DNA from: JBGAPH01 sp046349955
GTDB lineage: Bacteria > Planctomycetota > Planctomycetia > Pirellulales > JBGAPH01
Direction: 5' to 3'
DNA: 64,000 nt
Assembly: GCA_046349955.1 (NCBI GenBank)
Contig: JAXMBI010000014.1
Location: forward strand, 62,001 to 126,000
Shown here piece after piece: positions 34,825 to 43,321 of this stretch. Position 1 is the stretch's first letter, and every line of letters starts with the position of its first letter. Position numbers and translations under genes: made by a program. The notes under the pieces were generated by a model, which worked only from the letters and a program-made list of their open reading frames with translations, ran no database searches and was not told where the DNA came from.

Positions 34825-37078
34825 CGCTCGCTGCCTCAGCTTTGACGGGGAGAGAGAAATAGAACGTTGCGCCGACGCCCAGCGTGGACTCCGCCCAGGT
34901 CCGGCCGCGATGCCGCTCCACGATCCGCCGCACGTGCGCCAGCCCCACGCCCGTGCCTTCGAAGTCTTCCATGCGGTGCAGCCGCTGAAACATGCCGAAG
35001 AGCTTGTCGACGTAGCGCATGTCGAAGCCCACGCCGTTGTCGCTGACGCTGAAGATGTGTTGATCGGCCGCCCTTGCGCACTGTACGCCGATGCGAGCAA
35101 CTTCTGCCCGCTGCGTGAACTTAAGGGCATTCGAGAGGAGGTTTTGCACCACGAGCTTGATGAGGATGGGATCGGCCCGAACCTGCGGCAGGGGGCCGAT
35201 GCTCCATTCCACGCGGCGAGAACCGATTTCTGAACCAAGCTCGCGGATCGTGTCGTCGACCAGCGCCCGCACGTCGATTTGCGCGTAGCGCAACGCGGCG
35301 CGTCCCACTTGCGCGAACGAGAGCAGATAGTCGACCAGGCGCCCCGCATATTCGGCGCTCTCGACGACGTTTTGCAGATAGTGCTGGCCGGTCTCGGACA
35401 GGTGCTCGGCCTCGCGTTCCTTGAGCAACTGGCTATAGCCCGTGATATGCCGAAAGGGCGCCCGCAGATCGTGCGATACGGTGTAGGAGAAGGCCTCGAG
35501 CTCGCGGTTGGCCCGCTGCAAGTCCGAAGTCAGGGCGGCCAGTTCTTCGGCGCGCCGGAGAATGACGTTGACGACCGCCGTGCGAAACTCGACAGCCGCC
35601 TCGATGGCGCCGGCCTCCCAAGGCGCCGACCGACCGCGAACCAATTCTTGCCAGGCGGCGAACGACTGCCGCGGGTGGATGTGCCCCGTCTCGGGACCAG
35701 CGCGTTCGCTGGTCCGCGGATCGCCTGCCCACGCCACGGTTTGCACCAACTCGGGCCGAAACCACAGCACGCGACTGCGGCGGAAATGCGACAGCTCCAG
35801 GCTGAGCAAGCCGCTCGCCGAGGGGGCGTAATCGGCCGCGGCCGGATAAACCGCGGCAAGCGCGTCGCTTACGAAAGGCTCGGCGCCGCTGCTTTCGTCC
35901 AGCCAGGCCGACAGGCCTAACGTCTGGTCCGGCTTCGGCGTTACACCGGCCTGCCAGACCTCACCTGCCTCGACCAGCGCCACGCCTTGAGCGCCCGTCA
36001 GTTCGAGCAGCGGCTGTGGCATTTCTTCCAGGGCCGCCCGCCAATCGGCCCGCTCGCCGAGATGGGTGAGCAGGTCGGTGTGCAGACTCTTGCGCCGGGC
36101 CGTGCTTGCCAGTTGGGCCACCCGCTCCCGCGCGGTGAGCTGCCAGGAGAGCATCTGTGTGAGCACATCGCAGGCCGCGCGAACCGGAAACAATACGCCC
36201 TTGGGTTCAGCATGGTGGCAGGCGATCAGCCCCCACAGCCGGCCATCGACCAGGATCGAGGTCGAAAACGAGGCCGCTGTGCGCATATTGCGCATGTACT
36301 CCAGATGCACCGGAGACACGCTGCGAAGCGCCGCATAACTCAGATCGAGGGGCTGACCTGTGTCGGGGCGCAGCGCCGGCACGATCGGCACCGCTTCGTA
36401 GCTCGCAGAAGGAATGAGGCGTAAGCGGTTCGTGCGATAGAGCTCGCGGGCCTGCCGCGGAATGTCAGAGGCGGGAAATCGCTGGTTCAAGTACGACGGC
36501 AACCGCTCGTTGCGCACCTCGGCCACCACGGTGCCATGTTGGTCGGCGTCGAACTGGTAGACGAGTACGCGGTCGAATTCGGTGAGTCGCCGCATTTCCT
36601 CCGCGGCCGCTTGGAGCAGCTCTCGCAGCTCGGCGGCTTGGCCAAGCCGGTCAGCGTATTGGGCCAGCAAAGAGAACAGCTGGCTGGGATCGGGCGCCGC
36701 TGCGGCGTCGCGAAGCTCGAACTCCACAAACACCAGATCGGCGTGGCGATGGGCCAGGAGCGAACACTCGCCGGCGCGAGTCGGCAGCCGGTCAGCGACC
36801 AGACTAGGTCGGTCGGTCAACCGCTCGTCGCGGAGCGCCGCCGCCAACGGCTCTCGGGCTAGCCCCGGCAGTGCCGAGTACAGATCGTGATCGAGCACCG
36901 ACTCGCTCGAGCGTTCGCAGAAAGCTTCCAAGTTGGTCGATGCGTGGAGCACCCGTAGGTCAGCAAGCCGGGCCGCCAGCAGAGCGCCATGGGGCTGAAT
37001 GCTGCCCGGCCGATGAATGGGCTCGCGGTCACACTCGGCCAGATCCACAGGTTTCGGGGTAGGTTCGCGCTCGTTCAC
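34817..37078 (-). CDS. bphP: bacteriophytochrome histidine kinase
   Basis: Red/far-red light receptor kinase of 753 residues. PAS domain (about 10-115) starts LAECDREPIHRPGSIQPHG, with Cys16 at the biliverdin-attachment position of bacteriophytochromes. GAF (about 135-310) holds RFPASDIPRQAR (the PASDIP motif) and SPVHLEYMRNM with the conserved His. PHY (about 320-500) holds PRQSFAAWQE, the PRxSF tongue motif. HisKA (about 520-590) has FSYTVSHDLRAPFRHITG, and HATPase (about 630-745) has NLLSNALKF and GVGFDMRYVD. All key chromophore and kinase residues are present. The GTG start at 37078 has AAGGA 8 bases upstream. No heme oxygenase gene for biliverdin is in this window. Confidence 0.97.
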   Translation of the reverse strand: MNEREPTPKPVDLAECDREPIHRPGSIQPHGALLAARLADLRVLHASTNLEAFCERSSESVLDHDLYSALPGLAREPLAAALRDERLTDRPSLVADRLPTRAGECSLLAHRHADLVFVEFELRDAAAAPDPSQLFSLLAQYADRLGQAAELRELLQAAAEEMRRLTEFDRVLVYQFDADQHGTVVAEVRNERLPSYLNQRFPASDIPRQARELYRTNRLRLIPSASYEAVPIVPALRPDTGQPLDLSYAALRSVSPVHLEYMRNMRTAASFSTSILVDGRLWGLIACHHAEPKGVLFPVRAACDVLTQMLSWQLTARERVAQLASTARRKSLHTDLLTHLGERADWRAALEEMPQPLLELTGAQGVALVEAGEVWQAGVTPKPDQTLGLSAWLDESSGAEPFVSDALAAVYPAAADYAPSASGLLSLELSHFRRSRVLWFRPELVQTVAWAGDPRTSERAGPETGHIHPRQSFAAWQELVRGRSAPWEAGAIEAAVEFRTAVVNVILRRAEELAALTSDLQRANRELEAFSYTVSHDLRAPFRHITGYSQLLKEREAEHLSETGQHYLQNVVESAEYAGRLVDYLLSFAQVGRAALRYAQIDVRALVDDTIRELGSEIGSRRVEWSIGPLPQVRADPILIKLVVQNLLSNALKFTQRAEVARIGVQCARAADQHIFSVSDNGVGFDMRYVDKLFGMFQRLHRMEDFEGTGVGLAHVRRIVERHRGRTWAESTLGVGATFYFSLPVKAEAASDA

Positions 37079-37400
37079 GTTTCGTATCCTTGCGTCCTGC
37101 CTCGCCGGGTGCGGTTGCTGGGACCCGCATTGCCAGGAGTGGCGACGCTACGTGCATGATCGTTTCTCTCTACCACGACATAACTTAGCGCGACTTGGCA
37201 GCCGCATCGCCCGGTACTGCAACCTGCGTGCCGAAAATCCACTTACCAGCGCACGCGCCCTTGCGGCACCTCCACGCATTATTCGCGCGTCGGGCAAGTG
37301 GACGAGAGCGGCCGAGCCAAAGTCGCAGAGCAACGCGAGTTGGCAGCCCGACCTACGGTCAGCCCGGAAGATCGGGCCCGGAGCCGGCTTCCCGCCGCGA
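37079..37400. other. intergenic region upstream of bphP
   Basis: This 322-base gap lies between the bphP start and the U32-gene stop, both on the minus strand, so it should hold the promoter of the light-signalling operon. I see no clear -35/-10 pair, no hairpin with a T-tract and no coding region. Confidence 0.4.
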
Positions 37401-39911
37401 TCAGAGAATCGCCAGCGGGTCGCGCCGCGCTTCCAGGGTGCCGCGGGTCACACCCACGCGGTTGACCGCTCGCAGTGCGGTCCATACCTCGCGGCCCGTT
37501 CGCTCGCCCCGTAGGAGCGATCGATAGAGCTCGAGCGTGCGCGCCAGCTCGGCCGCCGGCAAGTCGGCCAGCAGTTCGACGCGGAAGTGCCGCACGCCGC
37601 GGGCGAGCAACTCCGGCACGGCCTCGGCCGCGCTTTGCGCCGCCGCGTTGTAGAGAGTGTTGCGGCAGCCGATGTCGGCTGTCAGCGGATGCTCCATGCC
37701 AACGCGGTCGCGGAGCTTCACCTGATGGACGTCGCAGGGACGTCCGCAGTTGGTCTTGTTCGTCCCCGGCGAGAGGACCGCGCAGAACACGCAATGCTCC
37801 ATGTGGAACATGGGCATGTGCTGGTGGATCACCACTTCGAGCCACTCGGGCGGCACGGCGGCGACCAGGTCGAGCAGTTGCTCGCGATTCAGGTCGTAAG
37901 ACGGGGCGACCCGCTCGGCCCCCTGCTTGCGCAGCCAGGCGACCGTCAGCTCATTCGCCGCGTTGAAGGAAAAGTCGGCCACCACCGGCACGCCCCGGCT
38001 GGCATAGAAAGCGAGCCCCGACAGATTGCGCGCGAGAATGCCGTCGGCCCCGTGCCGCAGCAGCACGCGAAATAGCCCGTGCTCGTCAGGCTTCTGAATC
38101 CGCGACGTCGCCAGCAGAATACGCGCGCCCGCGGCACGCGCGCTCGGCACTGCCTGGCCGTATTCGCGGATGTCAGCAAACTCCGCAATGACATTGCGTG
38201 CGCCCAGCGCGAGCACCGCCTCGAGCTGCGGAAGCGACCGGCAAAGAACCTGGAGCTGCGAGGCAGCCGCGGTGAGACCGGGCTTCGGCAGCTCGGCCCG
38301 CAGTCGCGGAAGCACCGGCGCCTGGGCGACGGCCCGAGCAGCGCCCTGGGGGCTGCTTTGCAGCGCGGCAATCAGCTCATGCCGGAGTTTGCCGAGCACG
38401 CTCAGCGGAGCCATCGGCTGGCCGACGATCTCGGCCTGCACCTCGCCCAGTTCGAAGCCTGTCCCTCCCAGGCGGCCGAACTGCTGCCGCAAGACGTCGA
38501 GCGTGAGCGGATGACGCTGTGCTTCCGCGAGCGCGTCGACCGACTCGAGCCGGCAAGAGCCTCCTCCCGTCACGCGGGCCAAGACCGAGAGCTTCTCGCC
38601 AACCGCTGCCCGCACGGCGAGAGCAAGAGCGGCGGGCCGCCCGGTAAACTTGCCAGCAAACGATTTGCGCAAGCGGCGCGTCAGCTCAGGGTCGTCGGTC
38701 TTCCAGACCTCTTGGCCGACAGTCAGCCGATCGGCGGCGATGGCGCCATGGCCGAATGCGACTTCGACAACCCCGGGGCCCGCTTCCCCCGCGATGCGCC
38801 GCCCGTCGGACCAGAGTTCGAAAACGCGGCCCCCTTGCTCTTGGCCGGACAGGCGGTCGCCGGCGAAGACGAGCCCGTCCCCCGGCTTGACCGGCCGCTC
38901 GAGCGCGAGCTCAATCCGACCCCGCCAAATGTTGTGGACGCGGCCGACGAGCACGCCGCGCTTGGCGGAGCTCAAGGCCGGCACGAGCATCTTGTGATCG
39001 CAGCCGTGCAGCCAGCCGACCGAAAAACCCCGCGAGAACGACAGCTCCATCTCTTCCTGGTCGCGCGGCGTGAAGTCGGCTGGGTGGCCAGCAACTGCGT
39101 CGTCGATGGCGCGGCGATAATGCCGCGTGATGTTGGCCACATACTCCGGCGTCTTGAGTCGGCCTTCGATCTTGAACGACGCCACGCCGGCGGCGATCAG
39201 CTCCGGCACGAGCGCATAGGCGGCCAGGTCCTGCGGACTCAACAGGTACCTTTGGTCCCCCAGATCGACGTCTTGGCCGTCGCAAACCAACTCGTAAGGA
39301 AGCCGGCAGGCCTGCGCGCACTGGCCACGGTTGGCGCTGCGGCCTCCCAGCGACTCGCTCGTCAGGCACTGGCCCGAGTAAGCCACGCAGAGGGCGCCGT
39401 GAACAAACACTTCGAGCGGCACTTCGCAAACGCGCGTGATCTGGGCGATCTCGTCGACCGACAACTCGCGCGGCGCGACCACGCGCTCGAGCCCCAGTTC
39501 GCGGACCGCAGCGATGCACTCGGCGCTCGTCAGCGTCATCTGCGTGCTGGCGTGCAGCCCCAGGTCGGGGCAAATCTCGCGCACCAGCCGCGCCAGGCCC
39601 AGGTCCTGCACGAGCACCGCGTCGGCCCCCGCTGCGGCGATCTCGCGCACGAGCGCCTCGAGCGCCGGCAGTTCGTCGCAGAAGGCCAGCGTATTGAGCG
39701 TCACGTAGCCCCGCACCCGGTGGGAGTGCAGGAACTCGATCAACTCCCCGAGCTTCTGCGGGGCGAAATTGGCCGCGCGGGCGCGGGCATTGAAGCCGCA
39801 GTCGAGGCCAAAATAGACCGCATCGGCCCCGTTCGCCACGGCGGCGCGGGCACAATCGAGGTCGCCCGCCGGGGCGAGCAATTCGGGGGCAACTTTCGGA
39901 ACGGAGGACAT
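37401..39911 (-). CDS. U32 family peptidase / rRNA hydroxylase-like protein, two U32-type halves
   Basis: Protein of 836 residues. The N-terminal U32 domain (about 8-330) has ELLAPAGDLDCARAAVANGADAVYFGL, the VFVHGALCVAYSGQC signature and the Cys-rich RGQCAQACRLPY, then IEGRLKTPEYV. A DUF3656-like middle follows (about 370-520). A second U32-like segment (about 545-760) ends HCVFCAVLSPGTNKTNCGRPCD, with further Cys. The Cys sets probably bind an Fe-S cluster. Related proteins include RlhA, which hydroxylates C2501 of 23S rRNA, and so-called collagenase-like peptidases. An RNA hydroxylation role is likelier than proteolysis, but this is inferred from family work. The ATG at 39911 has only a weak Shine-Dalgarno sequence. 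Confidence 0.9.
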   Translation of the reverse strand: MSSVPKVAPELLAPAGDLDCARAAVANGADAVYFGLDCGFNARARAANFAPQKLGELIEFLHSHRVRGYVTLNTLAFCDELPALEALVREIAAAGADAVLVQDLGLARLVREICPDLGLHASTQMTLTSAECIAAVRELGLERVVAPRELSVDEIAQITRVCEVPLEVFVHGALCVAYSGQCLTSESLGGRSANRGQCAQACRLPYELVCDGQDVDLGDQRYLLSPQDLAAYALVPELIAAGVASFKIEGRLKTPEYVANITRHYRRAIDDAVAGHPADFTPRDQEEMELSFSRGFSVGWLHGCDHKMLVPALSSAKRGVLVGRVHNIWRGRIELALERPVKPGDGLVFAGDRLSGQEQGGRVFELWSDGRRIAGEAGPGVVEVAFGHGAIAADRLTVGQEVWKTDDPELTRRLRKSFAGKFTGRPAALALAVRAAVGEKLSVLARVTGGGSCRLESVDALAEAQRHPLTLDVLRQQFGRLGGTGFELGEVQAEIVGQPMAPLSVLGKLRHELIAALQSSPQGAARAVAQAPVLPRLRAELPKPGLTAAASQLQVLCRSLPQLEAVLALGARNVIAEFADIREYGQAVPSARAAGARILLATSRIQKPDEHGLFRVLLRHGADGILARNLSGLAFYASRGVPVVADFSFNAANELTVAWLRKQGAERVAPSYDLNREQLLDLVAAVPPEWLEVVIHQHMPMFHMEHCVFCAVLSPGTNKTNCGRPCDVHQVKLRDRVGMEHPLTADIGCRNTLYNAAAQSAAEAVPELLARGVRHFRVELLADLPAAELARTLELYRSLLRGERTGREVWTALRAVNRVGVTRGTLEARRDPLAIL

Positions 39912-39982
39912 AGACGGGCCGAGCGAGGAACGGGCAAACCCTAATTATACGGGATGCCGCCCGCAGGCCCACCGCTGCTCCG

Positions 39983-41269
39983 TTACCGCGTCAGCCCGTA
40001 CACGAGCAGCCGGTCTTGATCGCGCAGGTAGAGCTTTCCGTCGGCTACCACCGGGTGGGGCCAGCTTGGTTGGCTGCCGTCGGCGATTTCGAACGTGCCG
40101 AGTTCCTGGTAGCCCTTGGGCGTGGCGGCGATCAAGGCCATCAGGCCGTTGTCGTAGCGGAAGTAGAGGTTGCCGTCGGCGTAGGTCACGGCGGCCGAGC
40201 CCGTGCCGGGGCCACGGTCCTTCCGCCAGACGATCTTGCCGGTGGCCAACTCCACGCAAATCGGAAAGCCGTTGTTGTGGCCGTGCCCCCCGTAGAGATA
40301 GTCGCCGACCAGGATCAGCCCGCCGTGGTGGTTCTGCAACTCCACCGCCGGCAGGAAGTACTTCTCAACCGCCTCCCACTGGTTGCCGCGCCGCACGATT
40401 TGCAAGAGCGCGGAGCCAGTGCCGTAGCCGGTGGAGCAAAAGACGTAGTCGCCCTTGACGATCGGCGTGGGAATGTTGGCCGTGTCGTTGGCCACTCCGT
40501 TGTAGTTCCAGAGAAAGCGGCCATCGTCGGCCGACACGCCTACCACGCCGCGCCCCAGCAGTTGCACGTACTGCCGCTGCCGGCCGGCGTTGCTGACGAC
40601 GATCGACGAGTAGCCGGCCCCATCGCCCCCCTTGCTGCCCAGGTCCTCCGGCAGTTTGGTCCGCCACAGTTCGCGTCCCGTGCGACGATCGAGCGCCACG
40701 AGCGCTGCGTCGCGCCCGCCTGGCGTGACGATCAGCTTTTCGCCGTCCACGAGCGGCGACTCGCTATAGCCCCAACCCGACATCATCTTGCCATCGAAGT
40801 TCTTGGCGAAGTTCTTCCGCCACAGTTCCTGCCCCGTGGCAGCGTCGCAGCAGACGAGGTCTCCCTCGGTGCCGAGGGCGTAGACGCGGTCGCCGTCGAA
40901 GGTGGGCGTGCAATTGGGGCCGTCGTTGGCCTCCTTACCGACGGGCGTGCTCCAGAGCTTGCGGCCGTTCTTGCCGTCGAGGGCCAGCAGATGCTGCTGT
41001 CCGTCCCATTGTCCCATGGTGTAGATCCGCCCACCCCCCAGCGAGACGCTGGAATAGCCCTTGCCTAGGCCCTCGCTCTTCCAAGCGAGCTCGGGGCCCC
41101 CCTTGGGCCACTTGCGGAGCAGCCCCTTGTCCGGCGAATGACCGTCGCGATTGGGGCCGCGCCATTGGGGCCAGTCGCCGAGCTTCTCGGCGGCTTCGAG
41201 ACGCGGCGCCACGGCTAGCGCGAACATGAGGAGCGCGAATCGAACGGCGGACAGGCGGGACACGTGCAT
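39983..41269 (-). CDS. secreted PQQ-type beta-propeller repeat protein
   Basis: Protein of 428 residues with a signal peptide (VRFALLMFALAVAPRLEAAE) and a seven- or eight-bladed propeller of PQQ-like repeats. Blade motifs recur: LLALDGKNGRKLWSTPVG, LVCCDAATGQELWRKNF, LVALDRRTGRELWRTKLP, CVELATGKIVWRKD. The start DWPQWRGPNRDGHSPDKGLLRKWP is the standard opening of a planctomycete outer-envelope family. It lacks the quinone-binding disulfide and helical insertions of true quinoprotein dehydrogenases, so it is probably a binding or scaffold protein. The ATG at 41269 has GGAG 9 bases upstream; the in-frame TTG at 41284 overlaps that Shine-Dalgarno sequence. Confidence 0.9.
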   Translation of the reverse strand: MHVSRLSAVRFALLMFALAVAPRLEAAEKLGDWPQWRGPNRDGHSPDKGLLRKWPKGGPELAWKSEGLGKGYSSVSLGGGRIYTMGQWDGQQHLLALDGKNGRKLWSTPVGKEANDGPNCTPTFDGDRVYALGTEGDLVCCDAATGQELWRKNFAKNFDGKMMSGWGYSESPLVDGEKLIVTPGGRDAALVALDRRTGRELWRTKLPEDLGSKGGDGAGYSSIVVSNAGRQRQYVQLLGRGVVGVSADDGRFLWNYNGVANDTANIPTPIVKGDYVFCSTGYGTGSALLQIVRRGNQWEAVEKYFLPAVELQNHHGGLILVGDYLYGGHGHNNGFPICVELATGKIVWRKDRGPGTGSAAVTYADGNLYFRYDNGLMALIAATPKGYQELGTFEIADGSQPSWPHPVVADGKLYLRDQDRLLVYGLTR

Positions 41270-41353
41270 GACGCGGTGCTCCAAGTGCGGGAACTGGCAG
41301 GCTACCCTGCGCCATCATCGCAAAGCCGGGCGTCCGTGCAAAGATCGCGCGGC

Positions 41354-42043
41354 CTACCCCAATACCCGCTCTCGATATCGCCGCTCGAGCACTTCCCCGG
41401 CGAACATCGCCGCCGCGGCCAGCACCACACTCACAAGCACCAGCCGCCAGGCTTGGTCCGCGCCGCCGGGGGTTTCGAGCAGGTTATACAGTTCCAGCGG
41501 CAGCGTGCGGGTTTCGCCTGGGATGTTGCCGGAGATCATGATCGTGGCGCCGAACTCCCCCATGCCGCGGGCGAAACCGAGCACCGCGCCGGCCACCAGA
41601 CCCGGCCAGGCCAGCGGCAGCGTGATCGAGCAGAAGGCGTCGAGCGGCCTGGCGCCGAGCGTGCGCGCCGCCTGCTCGAGCCCTTCGTCGACCGCCGAGA
41701 ACGCGAGCCGGATACTGCGAACCACGAGCGGAAACGCCATCACGGCCGAGGCGAGCGCGGCCCCTTTCCAATCGAACAGGAACCGCAGCCCGAACCAATC
41801 CTCGAGCGGGCGGCCAAGCCAGCCGTTGCGACCAAAGAGCACGAGCAACGCATAGCCGGTGACCACCGGCGGCACCACCAGCGGCAGGTTCACGAGAGTT
41901 TCGACCAGCGTCTTTCCGTAGAACTTGCGCCGGGCCAGCAACCAAGCCACCGCCACGCCGAGCGGCAAGCTGGCCGCCATCGCCACGAGCGAAACCTGCA
42001 GGCTCAGCCAAACGGCTTGCCATTCGCCAGCCGACAAGCTCAT
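41354..42043 (-). CDS. modB: molybdate ABC transporter permease
   Basis: Inner-membrane permease of 229 residues with about five to six helices. It has the ABC-permease EAA loop EQAARTLGARPLDAFCSITLPLAWPGLVAG (about 128-157; the hallmark is E-x-A-x-x-LGA then LPL) and the ModB-type FARGMGEFGATIMISGNIPGETRT-like segment (about 165-188). The start at 42043 gives the usual ModB N-terminus and overlaps the stop of the small gene before it by 4 bases. The ATPase partner modC is not next to it or elsewhere in the window. Confidence 0.94.
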   Translation of the reverse strand: MSLSAGEWQAVWLSLQVSLVAMAASLPLGVAVAWLLARRKFYGKTLVETLVNLPLVVPPVVTGYALLVLFGRNGWLGRPLEDWFGLRFLFDWKGAALASAVMAFPLVVRSIRLAFSAVDEGLEQAARTLGARPLDAFCSITLPLAWPGLVAGAVLGFARGMGEFGATIMISGNIPGETRTLPLELYNLLETPGGADQAWRLVLVSVVLAAAAMFAGEVLERRYRERVLG

Positions 42044-42291
42044 GGCGCCCCCCAAAACGTCAAATACCATTGCAAGGCATGCCGGAGCGGCGCGGGACCT
42101 TCCTGATAGATCCACACCAGCGGCGAATAGAGCTCGAGCAGAACCTGCACCGCCGGCTGCTCGACATGCAACTGGCCCGAGCTATTGCTGCACACCCAAT
42201 AGATCGGGCCGAAAGAGAGAGGGTAGAGCAACAGCGCCGCCAGGGCGAGCGCGAAGAGGACGACGATGAATCGCGGACGGCGGGCACCCAT
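42040..42291 (-). CDS. tiny membrane protein inside the mod operon
   Basis: Protein of 83 residues. A basic N-terminus (ARRPRF) leads into one membrane helix, VVLFALALAALLLYPLSFGP (about 8-27), followed by a short soluble part with SPLVWIYQEGPAPLRHALQW. The Y-P-L-S-F-G-P motif after the helix resembles other short planctomycete membrane proteins. It sits between modA and modB and overlaps modB by 4 bases (ATGA), so it is probably translated with the permease. Too small for a substrate-binding or ATPase function; a transporter accessory or an unrelated insertion are both possible. Confidence 0.75.
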   Translation of the reverse strand: MGARRPRFIVVLFALALAALLLYPLSFGPIYWVCSNSSGQLHVEQPAVQVLLELYSPLVWIYQEGPAPLRHALQWYLTFWGAP

Positions 42292-42405
42292 ATCCTTCTT
42301 CTTGTAACTCCCGCGAGGCGCAACCCGCAACGGTCGAGCTGGCCCCAAAGTGGCACAGGCTTCCAGCCAGTGCGTCCGCCCGTGCGCCAAAGCGCGCTTT
42401 CTGAC

Positions 42406-43224
42406 CTATTCGCGGTCGCCCTGCGGGGGCTTTGGCTTGGGCGGTTTCGCAAAGCCATGCTTGGCGAAGATCTTGCCGGCCGCTTCGGTCTGCAAGTAAT
42501 CGAAGAGCGCCTGCGATTGCTTCTTCTTCGCGCCCTCGATCGTGAGCACGAGCGGGTAAACGATCGGCTCGTGCGTCTCGGCGGCGAAGGTGGCCACAAC
42601 TTCAACGTCCTTGGCGACGCGGGCGTCGGTGGCGTAGACGATGCCGGCCTCGGCCTCGCCGCGCTCCACGAGCAACAGCGTCGCCCGCACGTCGTGACCG
42701 CGGACAATCCTCTTGGCGTCGACGAGCTTCTCGTAGAGCTCGAGCTGCGTCAGCGCCTGTTGGGCATACTCGCCGGCGGGCACTTTCTCTCCGGCGAGCG
42801 CAAGGTGGCGCACCCGTGCGTCGAGCAAATCTTCGGGGCCGGTCACTTTGGCCGGATTGCCTTTGGGAACGATCAGGACCAATTCATTGCCCAAGAGCGG
42901 CACGACTTTGGCCGCCAGGCCGCGTTTCTCGACGGCCTTGGTCCATTCCTCGCTCGCCGAGAGGAACAGATCGGCCGGGGCGCCTTCGAGCACCTGCTTG
43001 GCGAGCGCTTGCGAGGGGCCCGGGCTGAACTTGATCTCGCCGGGGTGTTTTTCGCCGAACTCCTTGGCGGCCTCGGCAATCGCTTCTTGGGCGCTGGCCG
43101 CGACGAGCACGAGGATCGGTGCGTCGTCTGCGGCGACGACATGACGGGGGCTGACGAGGGCCGCGAGCGCCGCGAGTGAGTACAGCAGGCTGCTGACGGG
43201 CCGGATCGAAGGAGCGTCTCGCAT
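42406..43224 (-). CDS. modA: molybdate ABC transporter substrate-binding protein
   Basis: Periplasmic binding protein of 272 residues with a signal peptide (SLLYSLAALAALVSPRHVVAADD). The mature part follows the ModA pattern: VLVAASAQEAIAEAAKEF, SPGPSQALAKQVLEGAPADLFLSAS, NELVLIVPKGNPAK, and the late AGIVYATDARVAKDVEVV and ALFDYLQTEAAGKIFAKHGF. Ser and Thr-rich loops equivalent to the oxyanion site are present. The C-terminal tail is Pro/Lys-rich. The ATG at 43224 has AAAGGGAAC upstream. It heads the modA-small gene-modB unit; a REP-like palindrome lies about 65-90 bases upstream. Confidence 0.95.
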   Translation of the reverse strand: MRDAPSIRPVSSLLYSLAALAALVSPRHVVAADDAPILVLVAASAQEAIAEAAKEFGEKHPGEIKFSPGPSQALAKQVLEGAPADLFLSASEEWTKAVEKRGLAAKVVPLLGNELVLIVPKGNPAKVTGPEDLLDARVRHLALAGEKVPAGEYAQQALTQLELYEKLVDAKRIVRGHDVRATLLLVERGEAEAGIVYATDARVAKDVEVVATFAAETHEPIVYPLVLTIEGAKKKQSQALFDYLQTEAAGKIFAKHGFAKPPKPKPPQGDRE

Positions 43225-43287
43225 GCTGGTTCCCTTTGCGGTAAGCGGACTCGAACGGCTACGTGAGAGGGCCTACGTGACTCCAAG

Positions 43288-43315
43288 CATTCTGCACTCG
43301 GAGAGTGCAGGCTAC
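43288..43315 (-). repeat. REP-like palindrome, copy C
   Basis: The 8-bp stem CTGCACTC (43292-43299) against GAGTGCAG (43303-43310) is flanked by GCATT and GGCTAC. Read on the minus strand it starts GTAGCC and ends AATGC, like copies A, D and E. It lies between modA and the downstream end of the PLP enzyme gene. Confidence 0.6.
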
Positions 43316-43321
43316 TTTAGT

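Noticed and set aside
38079..39944. 621-codon plus-strand frame opposite the U32 gene
   Set aside because: It is the antisense shadow of the U32 protein.
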